Of a DNA stretch of 64,000 bases, positions 1-8,725 are shown piece after piece. The notes below the pieces were generated by a model that did not search any database, had not been told where the DNA came from, and saw nothing but the letters and a program-made list of their open reading frames with translations. How positions within the stretch are numbered: position 1 is the first letter of the stretch; each line of letters starts with the position of its first letter. The stretch comes from Marinobacter psychrophilus (lineage in GTDB: Bacteria; Pseudomonadota; Gammaproteobacteria; Pseudomonadales; Oleiphilaceae), in assembly GCF_001043175.1 (NCBI RefSeq), contig NZ_CP011494.1:2666001-2730000 (forward strand), written 5' to 3'. The position numbers and the translations under genes are program-made.

Positions 1-1321
1 TCACGCGGAACAGTTCTGAAAACTCGGGATCGTATTCCTGCAGCAGCATCCAGGTTTCACGGTCGCCGAACAGTACGATTTTCACGTCCAGTGGCACCGG
101 CTCGGGCTCAATGGAGATGGTGCCAGACAGGGTCAGCTCGCGCTCCAGGGAGTTAATCTGGATACAATGAGACTGCAACGCACGCTTGAGGGCGTCCCAA
201 GCGAACGGCTGCTCCAATACTTTTGTGGCGTCCATCAACAGATAACCGCCGTTGGCGCGATGCAAGCTGCCCGGGCGAATCAGCGAAAAGTCGGTAAACA
301 CCGTGCCTTTATAGGTAACGTTTTCAACGTAACCGAACAAGTTGTGATAAGTCGGGTTGTCTTCCACCTCTACTGGAATCTCTTTGGTTTTCTGATGTAC
401 CAGCAGATTCACCAAATAGCGCCGCGGCATTTTCTTATCCAGTGACGCGTAGGCAATCATGGCCTGCTCATCATCGTCATCCAGAAAAATCTCCAGATTC
501 TCGGACAAATCTTTACGCACGGCTTCAATAAAACCGGCCACTTCTGGCAGGTCTTTGTAACGTTCTTTTAACTCATCAATCTGGTGACCGGTAACGCCTT
601 CCAGAGTTTCCTGGTTTAGCGCTTGCAGTTTGTCAGCGTATTCCTGCTCCCAGTCGGCCAGTTTGCGCAGGGCGCGGCGCAGGCGTTTTTCGAGATTATT
701 GACAATTTCTTCGAACTTTTCGCGTTGAGCGTCCGTCAGGGCCTTAAACGACTCGGCGGTATGAGCCTCATCACCACTCATAGCCACTAGCCGATAACCG
801 CCCGGGGTGCTTATGGTCAAGCTGACTTTTTGACGCTTGGCCTGCTTCGCGACTTTTTCCAGCTCACCATCCTGAAGCGCGGTGTAATCGCTTTTCAACT
901 TTTCAGCACGTTCCAAAAAACCATCGCTATCGAAGGTTTGCGGAATCACCTTCACCAGCCGGCTCATCAGTTTTTCCATATCGCGTTTTAGCTGCGTGCC
1001 CTGACCGGCCGGCAGTTTCAGCAGCTTTGGCACCCGCGGCTCTTCAAAGTCGGCCACGTAGCACCAATCGTGGGATTTCAGATTGGTGTCTTTATGGTGT
1101 TCCAGGTACCGCAGCATCATGGTGCGCTTACCCAGGCCATTGATACCGACCGCATACACGTTGTAACCACCGTGCGGCATAGCCAGCGCAAATCGCACCG
1201 CTTCCTGAGCACGATTCTGACCCACAATTTCAGCCAGGGGCTCTAGCTGGCGGGTGCTTTTAAATGGCAAATCTTTCAGAACACAGGCTTTATAGAGCTG
1301 ATGCGAAGGCAATGACTTCAA
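1..1321 (-). CDS. Lon-like AAA+ ATP-dependent protease, N-terminal part (cut by window start)
   Basis: The frame is open from a TTG at 1321 to the window edge, about 440 residues, and the C-terminal protease part lies outside. The N-terminus has the LonB-like AAA layout: a Q-N-R-A-Q-E-A helix, then a Walker A loop GINGLGKRT near residues 50-58, then a long helical insertion. Near the edge the residues GDRETWMLLQEYDPEFSELF match the conserved segment of this family. The TTG start is chosen because an in-frame TAA lies two codons upstream and AGGA sits seven bases before it. The family consists of soluble ATP-driven proteases related to Lon but without its N-terminal substrate domain. Substrates are unknown. 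Confidence 0.85.
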   Translation of the reverse strand, partial: MKSLPSHQLYKACVLKDLPFKSTRQLEPLAEIVGQNRAQEAVRFALAMPHGGYNVYAVGINGLGKRTMMLRYLEHHKDTNLKSHDWCYVADFEEPRVPKLLKLPAGQGTQLKRDMEKLMSRLVKVIPQTFDSDGFLERAEKLKSDYTALQDGELEKVAKQAKRQKVSLTISTPGGYRLVAMSGDEAHTAESFKALTDAQREKFEEIVNNLEKRLRRALRKLADWEQEYADKLQALNQETLEGVTGHQIDELKERYKDLPEVAGFIEAVRKDLSENLEIFLDDDDEQAMIAYASLDKKMPRRYLVNLLVHQKTKEIPVEVEDNPTYHNLFGYVENVTYKGTVFTDFSLIRPGSLHRANGGYLLMDATKVLEQPFAWDALKRALQSHCIQINSLERELTLSGTISIEPEPVPLDVKIVLFGDRETWMLLQEYDPEFSELFRV

Positions 1322-1437
1322 GGTTTAATCCTGTAACAGTCGGAATACAAAGATGACTTACTGCACACGGCGGCAAGTCTGATTAAATAGTAGAGCTATT
1401 GTACATTTTTTAGAGGCGAGGGGCTGTTGCAAGCCGT

Positions 1438-1968
1438 TTAGATCAGACCGTTATCGAGACTGGCCGCAATGTACAATCCCAACTCTTCGCACTGCTGTTC
1501 AAACTCATCGGCGTAATTGCCGCGGCACAGCAGAGGCTCTTGCACCAGTTTCCAGCGCAGGCCGATGGTAATGCTGTCAATCGCACGGCGGGTGCCAGTA
1601 CCATCATGGCCGGCCCTTATATAAAAGGTAAATGGCAAGCCTTGGGTTTTTTCCAAGCACGGATAATAACAGCGATCGAAAAAATCTTTCAACGCGCCGC
1701 TCATGTAACCCAGATTTTCGGTGGTGCCGAGAATAATAGCGTCGCAAGCCAGAACATCTTCGGGGCCAGCATCCAGCGGAGCAAGAACCGTTACATTAAC
1801 GTTTTCAATATCGTTATGGTTAGCACCAGCGGCGACTGCGTTGCGCAATTTGAGGGTATTTGGCGAGGGAGCGTGGGCAACAATCAATAGCTGTTTGGCG
1901 CAGGGCTGTCCGACTTCTGACGTTTCAGAGTCTGAACCTTTAGAGTCTGACTTTTTAGAGCCTGGCAT
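1438..1968 (-). CDS. Flavodoxin-fold NAD(P)H-dependent oxidoreductase
   Basis: About 176 residues with a flavodoxin-like fold: beta strand LLIVAHAPSPNT near the N-terminus, then DAIILGTTENLGYMSGALKDFF, the flavin-loop region typical of WrbA/NADPH-dependent FMN reductase relatives. It probably binds FMN in the cytoplasm; the substrate is unknown. The start at 1968 is preferred over an upstream ATG at 2001 because GAGG sits six bases before it and the 2001 ATG lies in the loop of a strong hairpin. The N-terminus is low-complexity (Lys/Ser/Asp/Glu-rich) before the first strand. It directly follows recA, the position recX often occupies. Confidence 0.75.
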   Translation of the reverse strand: MPGSKKSDSKGSDSETSEVGQPCAKQLLIVAHAPSPNTLKLRNAVAAGANHNDIENVNVTVLAPLDAGPEDVLACDAIILGTTENLGYMSGALKDFFDRCYYPCLEKTQGLPFTFYIRAGHDGTGTRRAIDSITIGLRWKLVQEPLLCRGNYADEFEQQCEELGLYIAASLDNGLI

Positions 1969-1989
1969 AGCCGGCCTCACATTTAGTGC

Positions 1990-2023
1990 TTGCCAGCGCA
2001 CTGCATCAACAGTGCGCTGGCAA
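1990..2023 (-). terminator. Strong hairpin between recA and the downstream gene
   Basis: A perfect 14-bp inverted repeat (1990-2003 with 2010-2023) closes a six-base loop just after the recA stop. No U-tract follows on either strand, so it may be a 3' stabiliser or a factor-dependent terminator rather than a classic intrinsic one. It occludes the upstream ATG at 2001. Confidence 0.6.
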
Positions 2024-2033
2024 ACTAACGGTC

Positions 2034-3149
2034 TTACAGTAGTTCGTCGCTAGCTGCTGCAGGCGCCACTGCAGCAGCCTTTCCTGCATTTTTCCCTGCA
2101 TTCTTTCCTGCGTCTTTCCCCGCATCTTTCCCCGCGTCTTTTGCCGCGTCTTTTTTCTCTGGCTTGGGCATCAGCTTGTCGCGCACTTTGGTTTCAATTT
2201 CTTTCGCCATTTCCAGGTTTTCTTCTAGAAATTTGCAAGCATTGGCTTTGCCTTGGCCAATTTTATCACCGTTGTAGGCGTACCAGGCGCCAGCCTTATC
2301 TACAAAGCCTTCCTTTACACCCATGTCCACCACTTCGGCCATGCGGTAAATGCCCTTGCCGTACAAAATCTGGAATTCGGCCTGGCGGAACGGCGGTGCC
2401 ACTTTGTTTTTAACCACTTTCACCCGGGTTTCGTTACCGGTGACTTCGTCGCCGTCTTTCACTGCGCCAATGCGACGGATATCCAGACGCACAGAGGCAT
2501 AGAATTTCAACGCGTTGCCGCCGGTAGTAGTTTCGGGACTGCCGAACATCACACCTATTTTCATGCGAATCTGGTTGATAAAAATCAGCAGGACGTTGGC
2601 ATTCTTGACGTTGCCATTCAGTTTGCGCAGAGCCTGTGACATCAGGCGGGCCTGAAGACCAACATGAGAGTCACCCATTTCGCCTTCAATTTCAGCTTTT
2701 GGCGTCAATGCGGCAACGGAGTCCACAATGATGACATCCACCGCGTTGGAGCGCACCAGCATGTCGCAGATTTCTAACGCCTGCTCACCGGTGTCGGGCT
2801 GGGAGACCAGCAGCTCATCAACGTTCACGCCCAGCTTTTCAGCATATTGAGGATCAAGGGCGTGCTCAGCATCAACAAAAGCACACGTTTTGCCCTGCTT
2901 CTGGGCTTCGGCAATAACCTGCAAAGTCAGCGTAGTTTTACCAGAGCTTTCAGGGCCGTAGATTTCACAAACCCGGCCATAAGGCAGGCCACCAATGCCA
3001 AGAGCAACGTCCAGACCAAGAGAACCGGTAGAAACGGACGGGATTGCCTCGCGGGGGTGGTCGCCCATCTTCATGATGGCGCCTTTACCAAACTGGCGTT
3101 CAATCTGGGTCAGAGCGGCGGATAAAGCTTTCTTGCGGTTGTCATCCAT
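2034..3149 (-). CDS. recA: RecA recombinase
   Basis: 371 residues. ATP-dependent strand-exchange protein for homologous recombination and the co-protease that triggers LexA self-cleavage in the SOS response. Visible motifs: Walker A GPESSGKT (65-72), the second ATP-binding glutamate region (95-97), Walker B VDVIIVDS (138-144), the L1 and L2 DNA-binding loops (about 157-165 and 195-210) and the MAW-like C-terminal domain. The C-terminus is odd: after residue 330 it runs into K-[DN]-A-G/A repeats (about 334-357) encoded by a 12-bp tandem repeat, then Ala-rich residues ending SDELL. It is longer than the 353-residue E. coli protein mainly because of that tail. A LexA-type site lies upstream. Confidence 0.98.
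   Translation of the reverse strand: MDDNRKKALSAALTQIERQFGKGAIMKMGDHPREAIPSVSTGSLGLDVALGIGGLPYGRVCEIYGPESSGKTTLTLQVIAEAQKQGKTCAFVDAEHALDPQYAEKLGVNVDELLVSQPDTGEQALEICDMLVRSNAVDVIIVDSVAALTPKAEIEGEMGDSHVGLQARLMSQALRKLNGNVKNANVLLIFINQIRMKIGVMFGSPETTTGGNALKFYASVRLDIRRIGAVKDGDEVTGNETRVKVVKNKVAPPFRQAEFQILYGKGIYRMAEVVDMGVKEGFVDKAGAWYAYNGDKIGQGKANACKFLEENLEMAKEIETKVRDKLMPKPEKKDAAKDAGKDAGKDAGKNAGKNAGKAAAVAPAAASDELL
2079..2150 (-). repeat. 12-bp tandem repeat in the recA 3' end
   Basis: Six consecutive 12-bp units (2079, 2091, 2103, 2115, 2127, 2139), each reading roughly YTTTCCYGCRTY on the plus strand. They encode Lys-Asp/Asn-Ala-Gly/Ala tetrapeptides. Unit differences are mostly C/T and A/G transitions, as expected of a repeat grown by slippage and then drifting. 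Confidence 0.85.
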
Positions 3150-3257
3150 AGGTACGAACCTTCTTCAAAATGGTACGTTAGAATAATAGGCTGATAAGGT
3201 GCGCCGGTAATATGATGCGCCAAACTAAACTTGGGAACTGGTTGCCCCGGAAAATCA

Positions 3258-3273
3258 CTGTATATTTAACCAG
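3258..3273 (-). promoter_or_regulatory. LexA-binding (SOS) box upstream of recA
   Basis: CTGTATATTTAACCAG matches the CTG-N10-CAG core of the gammaproteobacterial SOS box with an AT-rich centre. One half-site departs from the CTGT/ACAG ideal. It lies about 110 bp before the recA start, leaving room for a promoter and 5' leader. Confidence 0.75.
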
Positions 3274-3336
3274 CATTAAACCACATTAGACAAAGCAGAC
3301 CAACCCTTGTGTGGGGGATTTTTTAACCATTGCGGG

Positions 3337-3840
3337 TCAGATATCACTCGATAAGAAACGGCGCACACTTTCAATCGCAAAGATCACAGCCTGGCGCCGC
3401 ACCTGGTCGCGATCGCCGTCAAAATACTTCAAACCGGTGCTGATATTTTCAGCGCTGCCCCAGGCGAACCACACCGCTCCTACCGGCTTGGCGTCGCTGC
3501 CACCGCCCGGCCCGGCAACGCCGCTTATTGAAATGGCGACGCTTGCACCCGACGCTCGCAGCGCTCCGGCGACCATCTGCCGCACCACCGGCTCGCTCAC
3601 CGCGCCGTGTTCCGCCAGCGTCTGCTCACTGACACCCAGCAACGCGTGTTTAGCGTGGTTGCTGTAGGTAACCAGCCCACCCGTGACGTAAGCCGAAGAT
3701 CCAGCTTGGTCGGTCATGGCCTTTGCCACCCAGCCGCCGGTGCAGCTTTCTGCAGTCACCAGCATGGCGCCGGCGCGGGTTAATACGCTTCCCAGCTCTA
3801 TCGCCTGCTGGCGGATGTCTTCATCAGTGATCTCAGGCAT
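3337..3840 (-). CDS. pncC: CinA-family nicotinamide-nucleotide amidohydrolase
   Basis: 167 residues, the length of a stand-alone CinA C-terminal domain. These enzymes deamidate nicotinamide mononucleotide to nicotinate mononucleotide in the pyridine nucleotide salvage cycle. Diagnostic stretches are [21 protein letters not shown] near residues 29-49, [14 protein letters not shown], and [19 protein letters not shown]. The serine and lysine residues of the active site fall in the first and second stretches. It lies upstream of recA in the same orientation, a common gammaproteobacterial order. The 187-bp gap with the LexA box suggests recA has its own promoter. Confidence 0.92.
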   Translation of the reverse strand: MPEITDEDIRQQAIELGSVLTRAGAMLVTAESCTGGWVAKAMTDQAGSSAYVTGGLVTYSNHAKHALLGVSEQTLAEHGAVSEPVVRQMVAGALRASGASVAISISGVAGPGGGSDAKPVGAVWFAWGSAENISTGLKYFDGDRDQVRRQAVIFAIESVRRFLSSDI

Positions 3841-3931
3841 GGTGACCTCATTTATAATCCACGTTTCATCCTGCGGTGTAATTTTCTACAATCCACCGCC
3901 CGTTCCTCAAAACAGCCATCGCGGATGTCCC

Positions 3932-6559
3932 ATGTCAGCAGCACACACCGAAAGCTCAAAAATCACGCCCATGATGCAGCAATACCTGAAAATAAAGGGC
4001 CAACATCCCAACGAGCTGGTGTTCTACCGCATGGGAGATTTTTACGAGCTGTTTTATGACGACGCTAAAAAAGCCTCGGAACTGATGGATATCACCCTGA
4101 CCGCCCGCGGCCAATCGGGGGGAAATCCGATCCCCATGGCGGGCATTCCGTACCATGCGGCTGAGGGTTACATTGCCCGCCTGGTGCGTGCAGGTCAATC
4201 TATTGCAATTTGTGAACAGATGGGTGATCCGGCCACCAGCAAAGGCCCTGTCGATCGCCAAGTGGTGCGCATTGTCACCCCCGGCACCCTGAGCGACGAC
4301 GCTTACTTGGAAGACCGCCGTGACAACCTGCTGGTGGCGATTTATCACCATAAGCAGCACTTCGGTTTTTCCTCTCTGGATATTTCCAGTGGCCGCTTCG
4401 CAGTGTCAGAGCTGGACAGCCCTGAGGCCTTGCAAGGCGAACTGCAACGGCTGCGTCCGGCGGAGATTTTGATCAGCGAAGACTTTCCTTTTACCGATTT
4501 ACTGGAAGGCTTTACCGGCATTCGTCGCCAGGGGCCCTGGCTGTTCGAACCCGACACCGCGCGACGGGTGATTACCCAGCAATTGCAGGTGCGCGACCTG
4601 ACCGGTTTTGGCTGTGAAGATATGCACTTAGCCGTGTGCGCCGCCGGTTGCCTGCTGCAATACGCACGGGAAACCCAGCGCACCGCCCTGCCCCACATTC
4701 GCAAACTCAGCCGCGAACGCCGCGAAGACGCTGTCATTATGGACGCTGCCAGCCGTCGCAACCTGGAAATTGACACCAACCTTATGGGAGGCACCCAGTA
4801 CACTTTGGCCTGGGTAATGGACCGCACTGCCACAGCCATGGGTGGGCGGCAGCTGAGGCGTTGGTTGAACCGTCCGCTACGCGATGTGGCGATGGTCCGT
4901 CAGCGCCAGCAGGCGGTCAGCGCACTATTGAAAGATTTTGACTATGAACCGATTCACAACCAGCTGAAATCCATCGGCGATATAGAACGCATTCTGGCGC
5001 GCGTGGCGCTGCGTTCGGCACGGCCCCGTGACCTGGCGCGGCTGCGGGATGCGTTTGCCGTGTTACCCGATTTGCAAAAATCTATGGCTGCGGTTGATTC
5101 CACCCACGTCAGCGAGCTTGCCACGGCTGTTGGCGAATATCCGCAGTTAGCGGATTTGCTGGGCCGGGCAATCATCGATAACCCACCGGTAGTGATTCGT
5201 GAAGGCGGGGTAATTGCAGACGGGTTTGACGCCGAACTGGACGACTTGCGCAACATCAGCGAAAACGCTGGCCAGTATCTGTTGGACGTAGAAACACGCG
5301 AAAAACAGCGTACTGGCATCAGCACCCTAAAAGTGGGCTACAACAGGGTACATGGCTATTACATTGAAATCAGCCGCTTACAATCGGCCCAGGCGCCTGC
5401 GGATTATATTCGCCGGCAAACCCTGAAAAACGCCGAGCGTTTTATTACCCCGGAACTAAAAGAGTTTGAAGACAAGGCTCTAAGCGCCAAAAGTCGTGCC
5501 TTGGCTCGGGAAAAAGCCCTGTGGGATGGGGTTCTGGAGACGGTCGCGGCAGAACTTGCACCGCTGCAAGATGCCGCTCAAGCGCTGGCCGAGCTGGACG
5601 TGCTAAGCAACTTTGCCGAGCGCGCCTCCAGTTTGCGCCTTTGTGCACCGCAGTTCAGCGATGAACCCGGCCTGCAGATTGAGGAAGGCCGGCACCCGGT
5701 GGTCGAGCAGCTATTAGACGATCCGTTCGTGCCTAACAATCTGCTGATAGACGCCAAACGCCGCATGCTGGTGATTACCGGCCCCAACATGGGCGGTAAA
5801 TCCACCTATATGCGCCAGGTAGCACTGATCGCTTTACTGGCTTACACCGGCAGCTTTGTGCCTGCCGACAGCGCGGTGCTTGGGCCGGTAGACCGAATAT
5901 TCACCCGCATGGGGTCGTCTGACGACATTGCCGGCGGGCGCTCCACGTTTATGGTGGAGATGACCGAAACCGCCAATATTCTGCACAACGCCACCAAACA
6001 CAGCTTGGTGCTGATGGATGAGGTAGGCCGCGGCACCAGCACCTTTGATGGTTTGTCATTGGCCTGGGCCACGGCCGAATACTTAGCGCGGGACATTCTG
6101 TGCTACACGCTATTTGCCACCCACTATTTTGAGCTTACCCAGCTCGCGGATGAACTGGAGCACGCCGTTAACGTTCACCTGACAGCGACCGAGCACGATG
6201 ACAGTATTGTGTTTCTGCACAACGTTCACGAAGGCCCCGCCAGCCAGAGCTACGGTTTGCAGGTGGCCAAACTGGCCGGCGTGCCGCTAGAGGTTATCCG
6301 CAATGCCAAAGCTCAGTTGGCGAATCTGGAAGGCGCCAGTGCAACGCTCGATGCAAAACGCCCAACCAACGGGTTACCGCACAAGGTGACGCGACGGGCG
6401 ACGGCTATTGCGGAGTCAACTGCGTTTCAGGGGGATATGTTCGCCAGGCTAGAGCCCAGCGCGTTAGAGCTGGCGGTGAGCGCGCTCAACCTGGATGACA
6501 TGACTCCGCGCCAGGCGCTCGAGCATCTGTATCAGCTGAAACAGCAACTTAAAACGTAG
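3932..6559 (+). CDS. mutS: DNA mismatch repair protein MutS
   Basis: 875 residues from the ATG at 3932; the frame extends upstream into cinA but that part has no MutS similarity. MutS recognises mismatches and small loops and recruits MutL. The N-terminal mismatch-reading motif is GDFYEL with Phe37 and Glu39. The ABC-type ATPase shows Walker [10 protein letters not shown] (617-625), Walker B ending DE at 696-697 followed by [10 protein letters not shown], and the helix-turn-helix near the C-terminus. The C-terminal end ([16 protein letters not shown]) is the tetramerisation segment seen in E. coli MutS. It is divergent from pncC with a short shared promoter gap. Confidence 0.97.
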   Translation: MSAAHTESSKITPMMQQYLKIKGQHPNELVFYRMGDFYELFYDDAKKASELMDITLTARGQSGGNPIPMAGIPYHAAEGYIARLVRAGQSIAICEQMGDPATSKGPVDRQVVRIVTPGTLSDDAYLEDRRDNLLVAIYHHKQHFGFSSLDISSGRFAVSELDSPEALQGELQRLRPAEILISEDFPFTDLLEGFTGIRRQGPWLFEPDTARRVITQQLQVRDLTGFGCEDMHLAVCAAGCLLQYARETQRTALPHIRKLSRERREDAVIMDAASRRNLEIDTNLMGGTQYTLAWVMDRTATAMGGRQLRRWLNRPLRDVAMVRQRQQAVSALLKDFDYEPIHNQLKSIGDIERILARVALRSARPRDLARLRDAFAVLPDLQKSMAAVDSTHVSELATAVGEYPQLADLLGRAIIDNPPVVIREGGVIADGFDAELDDLRNISENAGQYLLDVETREKQRTGISTLKVGYNRVHGYYIEISRLQSAQAPADYIRRQTLKNAERFITPELKEFEDKALSAKSRALAREKALWDGVLETVAAELAPLQDAAQALAELDVLSNFAERASSLRLCAPQFSDEPGLQIEEGRHPVVEQLLDDPFVPNNLLIDAKRRMLVITGPNMGGKSTYMRQVALIALLAYTGSFVPADSAVLGPVDRIFTRMGSSDDIAGGRSTFMVEMTETANILHNATKHSLVLMDEVGRGTSTFDGLSLAWATAEYLARDILCYTLFATHYFELTQLADELEHAVNVHLTATEHDDSIVFLHNVHEGPASQSYGLQVAKLAGVPLEVIRNAKAQLANLEGASATLDAKRPTNGLPHKVTRRATAIAESTAFQGDMFARLEPSALELAVSALNLDDMTPRQALEHLYQLKQQLKT

Positions 6560-6723
6560 TGGCAGAAAAAGTGCGAATAAATTGATCTAAGTATAACGTT
6601 ATAGAATACGGGTGCTTGCGACCGGAGTAGTGGCTCCCTACAATATCGCGCATCAAACTATAATCTTAGGAGCCCGCGTTCGAAGCTCCTGATGAGACAG
6701 ACCTGCCAACCAGGAATATGAAC

Positions 6724-7047
6724 ATGACGTTTATCGTTACTGATAACTGCATCAAGTGCAAACACACCGACTGTGTGGAAGTTTGCCCGGTAGATTGCTT
6801 CTACGAGGGCCCGAACTTTTTGGTTATTGACCCTGACGAGTGCATCGACTGCGCCCTGTGCGAGCCTGAATGCCCGGTTGAGGCTATTTTCTCGGAAGAC
6901 GAGCTGCCTGAAAACCAGAAAGTGTTTATCGAACTGAACGCAGATCTGGCCGGAAAATGGCCTAACATCACAGAGAAAAAAGAGGCAATGGTTGACGCTG
7001 AAAAATGGGACGGAGTACCAGACAAGCTGCAGTATCTGGAAAAGTAA
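6724..7047 (+). CDS. fdxA: 7Fe-8S ferredoxin FdxA
   Basis: 107 residues from the ATG at 6724. An ATG two codons earlier (6718) lies only two bases after AGGA, while 6724 has an eight-base spacing and gives the usual FdxA N-terminus [10 protein letters not shown]. Two cysteine clusters are visible: C-x2-C-x4-C-x3-C (near residues 9-20) and C-x2-C-x2-C-x3-CP (near 40-50). They bind a [3Fe-4S] and a [4Fe-4S] cluster. It is a soluble low-potential electron carrier, partner unknown. The gene following mutS in this order is common in pseudomonads and Marinobacter-like genomes. It has its own terminator. Confidence 0.96.
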   Translation: MTFIVTDNCIKCKHTDCVEVCPVDCFYEGPNFLVIDPDECIDCALCEPECPVEAIFSEDELPENQKVFIELNADLAGKWPNITEKKEAMVDAEKWDGVPDKLQYLEK

Positions 7048-7092
7048 CTATTCATAAATAGTAAAACCGTTAACGTGTGCGAGATAGCAAAC

Positions 7093-7116
7093 AGCCGGCT
7101 GACTGCCGGCTTTTTT
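7093..7116 (+). terminator. Intrinsic terminator of fdxA
   Basis: Stem AGCCGGC/GCCGGCT with loop TGACT, followed by a run of six T on the plus strand, 45 bp after the fdxA stop. Confidence 0.9.
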
Positions 7117-7145
7117 GTGTCTGGTGATCGTGTTTTTTCAGACAC

Positions 7146-7171
7146 AAAAAAGGGAGGCACCAAGGCCTCCC
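7146..7171 (-). terminator. Intrinsic terminator of the minus-strand permease gene
   Basis: Stem GGGAGGC/GCCTCCC (7152-7158 with 7165-7171) and a six-base loop, followed on the minus strand by six T (7146-7151). It faces the fdxA terminator, so the convergent transcripts are separated. Confidence 0.9.
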
Positions 7172-7226
7172 AAGGACACACATCGTTTTGCCGCAAGGGC
7201 CTTGTGACCCCGGTCGGCAGAATTCT

Positions 7227-8624
7227 TTAGCTTTTTGGTATGATTTCCGCCTGAACGATCACATCATCGGCACCCGGGGAGTCCGGATCCGGCGTGAAGC
7301 CCAGCAGCTTTGTGCGCTCAATCAGGAAGTAGAGCACCGCACCCGTGGCCAATCCCCAGCCCGCGCCATATACCGCAAGCACCACACCCATGGTGCCGGC
7401 AATGCCGCGTTCGGTGTTGTTCTCCAGTTGCTCCAGGCCCACCATCAAACAGATGTAACCGGTCAGCAGCAGGGTCAGCGACAGCGCGATGGGCAGCACC
7501 GGCTGAAAGAAGCTCACCAGCGGCAATACAAACAGCGCAATGAAACCGGTGATCCAGAAGGTACCGCCGCCGCTGTAGATAGAATCCATCGCATTGCGGC
7601 CATACTTGTAACGCTCGGCCATGGTGGCAGTAACAGCGGTCCAGATCGGGCCGGCCAAACCGGGGTAAGGGGCGAAGAAAGCGTGACCACCGTTACGGAT
7701 AGCGGTGACCAGATGGACGCGGTCGATGCTGTTGTCAATGTCTTCGTCACGACGCAGGTGATCGACACGATTCATCAGTGACTGACCCACAACAATGTCA
7801 CCAAAGGCAATTACGTAGGCAATCACCGCGGTCGGTATGGCGTACATAAATACGCTGGCATCCGGGAAACCGACGCTGAATGGCAGGTAGTTCCACAGCT
7901 CACCAAAATTGGGGGTGGTAATGCCCCACTTTACGTCCGGAACAGCATATTCGCCGGTGGCAAAGCCCACCAGAATCGCCACAATCATGCCCGGCACCAT
8001 GCCGTAGTTGGCAATTTTGCGCGCAAACGAGTTGGTTTCAACAAAGCCTTTAAACGACACCGAGAACATCAGGTACAGACACACCAGCCCGCCTACAATC
8101 AGCGAAATAGGTGTGGTTGCCAAACGGCCACCGGCTTCGATCTCGCCCATCAGAGCAGCAATACCCGCACCGATAATAATGCCGCCTTTCATGGAGCGCG
8201 GTATGAAGTCGACGAGTTTGCTGCCAAGACGTGTCACGCCCAGAAACAGGAAGATGATAAACACCAGGAACTGCAGGGCGAACAACGCCTGAATGGCTTC
8301 AGGGCCGGGCTCATAATCGCTCAAGAACAGCAGCACCACGGGAATACCTGGTGTAATCCAGCCTGGAATCAGCGGCACACCCAACAGCGCCGGCAACATA
8401 AAACCAATGCCGCAGATAACCACATACGCCAGGGCAACGTCATACGGCACGCCCAAGTAGTTCTCAAGCAGTGGAATCATGGCCAAGCTGACCACGAACA
8501 TAATCAGCGCTTGCGCCATTTCCGCAAATTCCCAGCGGTAATGCACAAACGGCAGGCGAATCTTGAAGGGGCCCGCCGGCCAGTAGGGTTGTTCTTCGCC
8601 ATTCTTGCGATGGAACATTTGCAT
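7227..8624 (-). CDS. NCS2-like (SLC23-type) membrane permease
   Basis: 465 residues, with about 12 hydrophobic segments. The Gly/Pro-rich stretch GFMLPALLGVPLIPGWITPG and the later TAVIAYVIAFGDIVVGQSLMNR resemble the half-helix regions of the NCS2/SulP fold, where substrate is bound. Many NCS2 members carry xanthine, uracil or ascorbate, but this divergent branch has no assigned substrate and I do not claim one. Both termini are hydrophilic. It is 101 bp downstream of the acyl-CoA ligase in the same orientation and ends at a clear terminator, so the two may be co-transcribed, which would favour an organic acid substrate. Confidence 0.7.
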   Translation of the reverse strand: MQMFHRKNGEEQPYWPAGPFKIRLPFVHYRWEFAEMAQALIMFVVSLAMIPLLENYLGVPYDVALAYVVICGIGFMLPALLGVPLIPGWITPGIPVVLLFLSDYEPGPEAIQALFALQFLVFIIFLFLGVTRLGSKLVDFIPRSMKGGIIIGAGIAALMGEIEAGGRLATTPISLIVGGLVCLYLMFSVSFKGFVETNSFARKIANYGMVPGMIVAILVGFATGEYAVPDVKWGITTPNFGELWNYLPFSVGFPDASVFMYAIPTAVIAYVIAFGDIVVGQSLMNRVDHLRRDEDIDNSIDRVHLVTAIRNGGHAFFAPYPGLAGPIWTAVTATMAERYKYGRNAMDSIYSGGGTFWITGFIALFVLPLVSFFQPVLPIALSLTLLLTGYICLMVGLEQLENNTERGIAGTMGVVLAVYGAGWGLATGAVLYFLIERTKLLGFTPDPDSPGADDVIVQAEIIPKS

Positions 8625-8725
8625 CTAACGTTTTCTCCAAATACCCGGCGAACCGGGTGTTAATGTTGTTTTTGTGTAAGCTCTTCTGTGAGCTCTTGTA
8701 TAAGTCCTCGCAAGGCGCTTTCCAG

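Noticed and set aside
3716..3931. N-terminal extension of mutS overlapping pncC
   Set aside because: No MutS similarity before the ATG at 3932, and the extension is antisense to pncC.
6592..6603. Palindrome TATAACGTTATA upstream of fdxA as an operator
   Set aside because: Short, AT-rich, single copy and without a promoter at a sensible distance; could be chance.
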